Notes under the pieces: model-generated
The model's input: the letters and a program-made list of their open reading frames with translations, nothing else
Told to the model about the DNA's origin: nothing
Databases searched by the model: none
Position numbers and translations under genes: made by a program
NCBI RefSeq assembly: GCF_035956715.1
Contig: NZ_CP108381.1
Coordinates: 3,038,001-3,102,000, forward strand
Reading direction: 5' to 3'
Length of the DNA: 64,000 bases
DNA from: Nocardia sp. NBC_01329
GTDB lineage: Bacteria > Actinomycetota > Actinomycetes > Mycobacteriales > Mycobacteriaceae
In this document: positions 62,401-64,000 of the stretch, piece after piece
Numbering within the stretch: the stretch's first letter is position 1
Layout: each line of letters opens with the position of its first letter

Positions 62401-64000
62401 GGGGCACAGTATCGATACCGAAGAAGTGGCCCGGGCGGCGGCCGGCATACTGCCTTCGCAGATGAAGCCCGACGCGATCATGGTGCTGGACGAGGTGCCG
62501 ATGACCCCGAACGGCAAATTCGATCGGACCGCGCTACCGGCCCTCACCTGGTCGCGGCGCGAATTCCGGCCCCCGGCGCAGGGAGTCGAATCGATCGTCG
62601 CCGAGCTCTTCGCCGACCTCCTGGGCGTCGAGCAGGTGGGTGCCGATGACGATTTCTTCGATCTCGGGGGCAATTCACTGCTGGCAGTCCGGGTCGCCGC
62701 CCGCCTCGGCGCAGCCTTGCACACCAGAGTGCCGGTGCGGACGCTGTTCGACGCATCGACGGTGGCCGAGTTGGCGGTCCGCGCCGGCGAGTTCGCGGGC
62801 GCCGGACACAAAGCGCTGACGGCCGGCCCGCGCCCCGCGCGCATCCCGCCGGCACCGGCGCAGCAACGGATGTGGCTGCTCAACCAGTCCGCTCTCGACT
62901 CTGCGGCCTACAACATTCCCCTCGCGATCCGTCTGACGGGCGCCCTGGATATCACGGCCTTGCGGGCAGCCGTCTCCGATGTCGTGAACCGCCACGAAAC
63001 CTTGCGCACCAGCTACCCCGAAGACCGGGACGGGCCCGTCCAGCACGTGCTGCCGGATGCGATCGCCGCCACTGCGCTACGGCTGATCCCCGTTGCCGGT
63101 GAGGCCGAGCAGACGGCGCGCATCCGTGAGGCCACCGTGGCCGGTTTCGATGTCACGGCGGAGGTGCCGGTCCGTGTTCTCCTGTTCCAGCGCACCGATC
63201 ACGACGGTCCGGGGGGCGACTACATCCTCCTCGTGGTCGCCCACCATATCGCCGTCGACGGGTGGTCGACGGGTCCGCTGGCACGCGACCTGATGACGGC
63301 GTACACATCCCGGGCACACGGCGTGCAGCCCGCCTGGGATTCGCTACCGGTGCAATACGCGGACTACACGTTGTGGCATCGGCAGCTGCTGGGCGATGCC
63401 GACGACCTCGGCTCGCTCGCGGCTACCCAACTCGCGTACTGGCGCAAGGAATTGGCCGGGTTGCCGGAGCAGACCGGATTTCCCACCGACCGCGGCCGCC
63501 CCGCCGTATCGTCCGCGCCCGCCGGGTCGGTCGAATTCTGTCTCGACTCGAATACCGCCGTCCGGCTGCGGTCGATGGCTCGTGGCAGCGGCGTAACCCT
63601 GTTCATGGTGGTGCACGCTGCCGTGGCCCTGCTGTTGAGCAGGATGTCGGGGGCTACCGATGTGGCTGTCGGCGTGCCGGTCGCCGGACGCGGTGACGCC
63701 GCCCTCGAAGACCTCGTGGGGATGTTCGTCAACACCGTGGTCCTGCGCACCCGTATCGATCCGGCCGAAGGGTTCAGCACCCTGCTCGACCACCGCCGCC
63801 GTGCCGACCTGGCGGCCATGGCACACGCGGACCTACCGTTCGATACGGTCGCGGACGCGGTGCGTACAAGTCACCCGCACCAGCGAACACCGCTGTTCCG
63901 GGTGGCTCTGGCCTACCAGAACCTGCCTTCGGTCGAGGTCGAACTGCCGGGACTCGAAGTCTCGGTACCGGTCCTAACGGCCCACACCCCGATGTTCGAC
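56471..64000 (+). CDS. Non-ribosomal peptide synthetase, 5' part (C-A-T-C-A-T-C...)
   Basis: Open from ATG 56471 (GTG 56468 also possible) through the window end: 2510 codons, incomplete. Domains by residue: C1 about 8-430 (HHIILDG at 135); A1 about 455-950 ([10 protein letters not shown] at about 609, YGPTEA, NGKVDR); T1 with Ser998 in LGGDS; C2 about 1057-1490 (HHISADG at 1189); A2 about 1525-2020 ([10 protein letters not shown] at about 1677); T2 with Ser2069 in LGGNS; C3 from about 2127 (HHIAVDG at 2258). All seen motifs are intact. C1 at the very N-terminus may accept a fatty acyl or aryl starter. Specificity codes read by eye are D-V-W-D-F-I-L-V-S-K (A1) and D-P-L-F-V-A-A-I-V-K (A2); I cannot assign A1, and A2 looks like a hydrophobic or aromatic pocket. 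No epimerase domain so far. Confidence 0.95.
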   Translation, partial: MGRGWFRLSSAQSAMWQLQQLHPDTPVNIAMYVDIRADIDPDMLRTAGIAAGRELESGYVRIADSAVGPSQIVDPTLDSVLHRVDTRGAGDPEAAAYEWMRTDIANPVDLLRDRLIRTALIRLADERWFWYLRAHHIILDGYGAIKLIERIGQHYSALTSGQEPEPLCATGLSKLMEVEATYRASARAVADRAYWAERIAGYSPGPGLSDRQGPPSAIGYTVRGELSEPDSALIAAAAQRLNCTDTDLVTATFVAYSARLTDHRDVLVNLTVAARTTALLRRAAGTVSNVVPLRIAVDADMTVADLVRSVRSAVIGAVRHQHYPYAEIRRHAGSAAQNTIGEMGPRINIMPFFGDIQLGSATGRAHTLAAGMVDDLAVNIHPSGNGLRYRINFEFNSSRYSVAQAHEHHSRFISYLRRVISSSPDRSVEDVDVLDAGERYRLLTEWNATERVLAPELLHTGFIRAAAAHPDRVAVAGAGVSWTYREFDARVNRLARLLIAEGVGPECVVAVSARRSPQTVVALYAILTAGGAFVPLDLGQPRERIDHVLDTVRPVRVLTTAGEIDPLPERVPVLRIDTVGTDEFDSTPVHPSELRHPVHPGNTAYVIFTSGSTGRPKGVAVPHDAIHNQIRWMQDEYRITADDVYLQKTAATFDVSIWGHFLPLQVGATLVVAEPDGHRDPGYLAETIAAQGVTVIDFVPSMLAAFAAHTPAGTVPTLRHIFAIGETLPTETVMAISAISGAAVHNLYGPTEAAVSVTSWPVTASGDKGVPIGVPEWNTRVYVLDSRLRPVPPGVVGELYLSGVQLARGYAAQPGLTADRFVADPFATGLRMYRTGDLARWREIGPRGVLDHLGRTDFQVKLRGQRIELGEIETALLRHRSVGQAVAVVAPSEVGDRLVAYVVAAAGARIEPAELSDAMRATLPAYMVPAAVVVLDDLPSTSNGKVDRLALPAAEIVPREFRIPATDAEVAIARIYTELLTAPRVGADDDFFELGGDSIASFQVVSRAQELGWRITARDVFEARTVAGIARRASRAPQQDGTGSRSVPVHRPLPEHLPLSPAQQRMWFLNRLDTDSAVDNIAAVVSLSGHLDPTVLRQAMADVIDRHESLRTVYPERDGVAYQQIVPTEQGHADLTPIPVTEAELRPRIIAEISAGFDVTVAAPVRAILLRCTEAERDLPEYVLVFVVHHISADGWSIAPLIRDMMAAYEARSAGRVPVRAPLPVQYADYALWHRAVLGAEDDPDSLFSRQIGYWRTALAGLPDELNLPADRSRPAVRSFAGGSVRFSIDADSARALGALARDNGATVFMVVHAAFAVFLARLSGSTDIAVGTPIAGRGAAELDDVIGMFVNTLVLRSRVTSAAPFSDLLAATKTTDLDAFSHADVPFERLVELLNPRRSTARHPLFQVALAFENLPRPEFELPGLRVAALDIDAGLAKVDLMLTIGRPAEQDGSLSAEFSFARDLFDPATVEVFAQRFRRLLTSIAAAPWTPVGDLPLLDSAEQDFLTRAPNGPVPAFGLLPEMLAHGVAPHPEQIAIRYRGRSTTYRELDERSSRLARVLIERGVGPERVVALAFPRSAAMVTAFWAVAKSGGAHVPIDPSYPEARIRHMVTDSGAVVGLTDSEFADRLPAEVDWLRLDDPVFGARIEAQSAAPVTDADRAAPLDIRHPAYMIYTSGSTGLPKGVSVTHSGLRSLVDTATEVCGLRPGHRLLHICSPSFDPSVLEWMCAAATGATLVVVPAEILGGPELTGLVRAEKVTHTFTTPAVLSTMDPSGSATLEVVTAGGDVTTPQLLAEWAPGRTYINAYGPTETTIVATLTKSAPHAHITIGAPVPGTSARVLDERLRPVPPGVAGELYLTGAGLARGYHHRPGATAGRFVADPWGPAGSRMYRTGDIVRWYAEPGRRAGNAAVASVRWELDYLGRSDFQVKIRGVRVELGEIDSVLAGHPAVGFARTLGRELAGRTMLVSYLVAAPGHSIDTEEVARAAAGILPSQMKPDAIMVLDEVPMTPNGKFDRTALPALTWSRREFRPPAQGVESIVAELFADLLGVEQVGADDDFFDLGGNSLLAVRVAARLGAALHTRVPVRTLFDASTVAELAVRAGEFAGAGHKALTAGPRPARIPPAPAQQRMWLLNQSALDSAAYNIPLAIRLTGALDITALRAAVSDVVNRHETLRTSYPEDRDGPVQHVLPDAIAATALRLIPVAGEAEQTARIREATVAGFDVTAEVPVRVLLFQRTDHDGPGGDYILLVVAHHIAVDGWSTGPLARDLMTAYTSRAHGVQPAWDSLPVQYADYTLWHRQLLGDADDLGSLAATQLAYWRKELAGLPEQTGFPTDRGRPAVSSAPAGSVEFCLDSNTAVRLRSMARGSGVTLFMVVHAAVALLLSRMSGATDVAVGVPVAGRGDAALEDLVGMFVNTVVLRTRIDPAEGFSTLLDHRRRADLAAMAHADLPFDTVADAVRTSHPHQRTPLFRVALAYQNLPSVEVELPGLEVSVPVLTAHTPMFD

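Noticed and set aside
1..64000. CRISPR arrays, rRNA or tRNA genes
   Set aside because: No regularly spaced direct repeats and no cloverleaf or rRNA-like sequence were recognised on reading both strands.

Overview
The window is high-GC actinobacterial DNA. Very tight operons with 4-bp ATGA overlaps, frequent GTG starts, many TetR regulators, catabolic CoA enzymes and a mycobacteria/nocardia-style NRPS point to a mycolic-acid actinomycete, most likely Nocardia or a close relative. The genus is inferred from gene content, not from a marker gene. No rRNA, tRNA or CRISPR array was seen.

Region 1 (about 1-10.4 kb) is a small TetR regulon. A TetR gene, a crotonase gene and a three-gene sugar-type (RbsBAC-like) ABC importer operon each carry a related 25-bp dyad upstream. 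An alpha/beta hydrolase gene broken by one in-frame TGA and a DHA1 MFS exporter lie between them.

Region 2 (10.4-23.8 kb) is a second TetR-controlled catabolic island. One operon encodes an amidohydrolase, three SDRs, two crotonases and a CocE-type hydrolase. The other encodes a branched-chain-amino-acid-type ABC importer, including a LivM-LivG fusion, plus an acyl-CoA ligase. Both operons begin 16-17 nt downstream of nearly identical 17-bp motifs, and the TetR gene is divergent from the first. The likely job is import, CoA activation and beta-oxidation-like breakdown of an unknown carboxylic acid.

Region 3 (23.8-33 kb) is accessory: a HAD-type protein, a secreted glycine-zipper protein, an AT-richer MFS importer, a lone SMI1/KNR4 protein, an ISL3-family transposase split by an IS3-family element, and a DUF4254-like gene.

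Region 4 (33-43.8 kb) is the most interesting. A 12-gene operon plus one divergent gene encodes a TauABC/SsuABC-type importer, a creatininase-family enzyme, a LigAB-type extradiol dioxygenase, an ACMSD-type amidohydrolase/decarboxylase, a FadR-type GntR regulator, an isochorismatase-fold amidase, 4-oxalocrotonate tautomerase, a muconic-semialdehyde dehydrogenase and 4-oxalocrotonate decarboxylase. This amounts to most of a meta-cleavage pathway in which ring cleavage is followed by decarboxylation, oxidation, tautomerisation and decarboxylation. Two unexplained C-N hydrolases suggest a nitrogen-containing aromatic substrate.

Region 5 (44-56.2 kb) holds stress and regulatory genes. These are a SigB/SigF-type sigma factor, small proteins sharing a WPxPSPLxxWWxEVM motif, a TetR/FAD-monooxygenase pair and a TetR/crotonase pair each with a clean operator palindrome, an Hsp20 gene with a CIRCE-like element divergent from a MerR gene, a TAP-type peptidase, a deazaflavin-type nitroreductase and a penicillin-binding/beta-lactamase-fold lipoprotein.

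Region 6 (56.47-64 kb) is the 5' part of a large NRPS gene (C-A-T-C-A-T-C...) that runs off the window.
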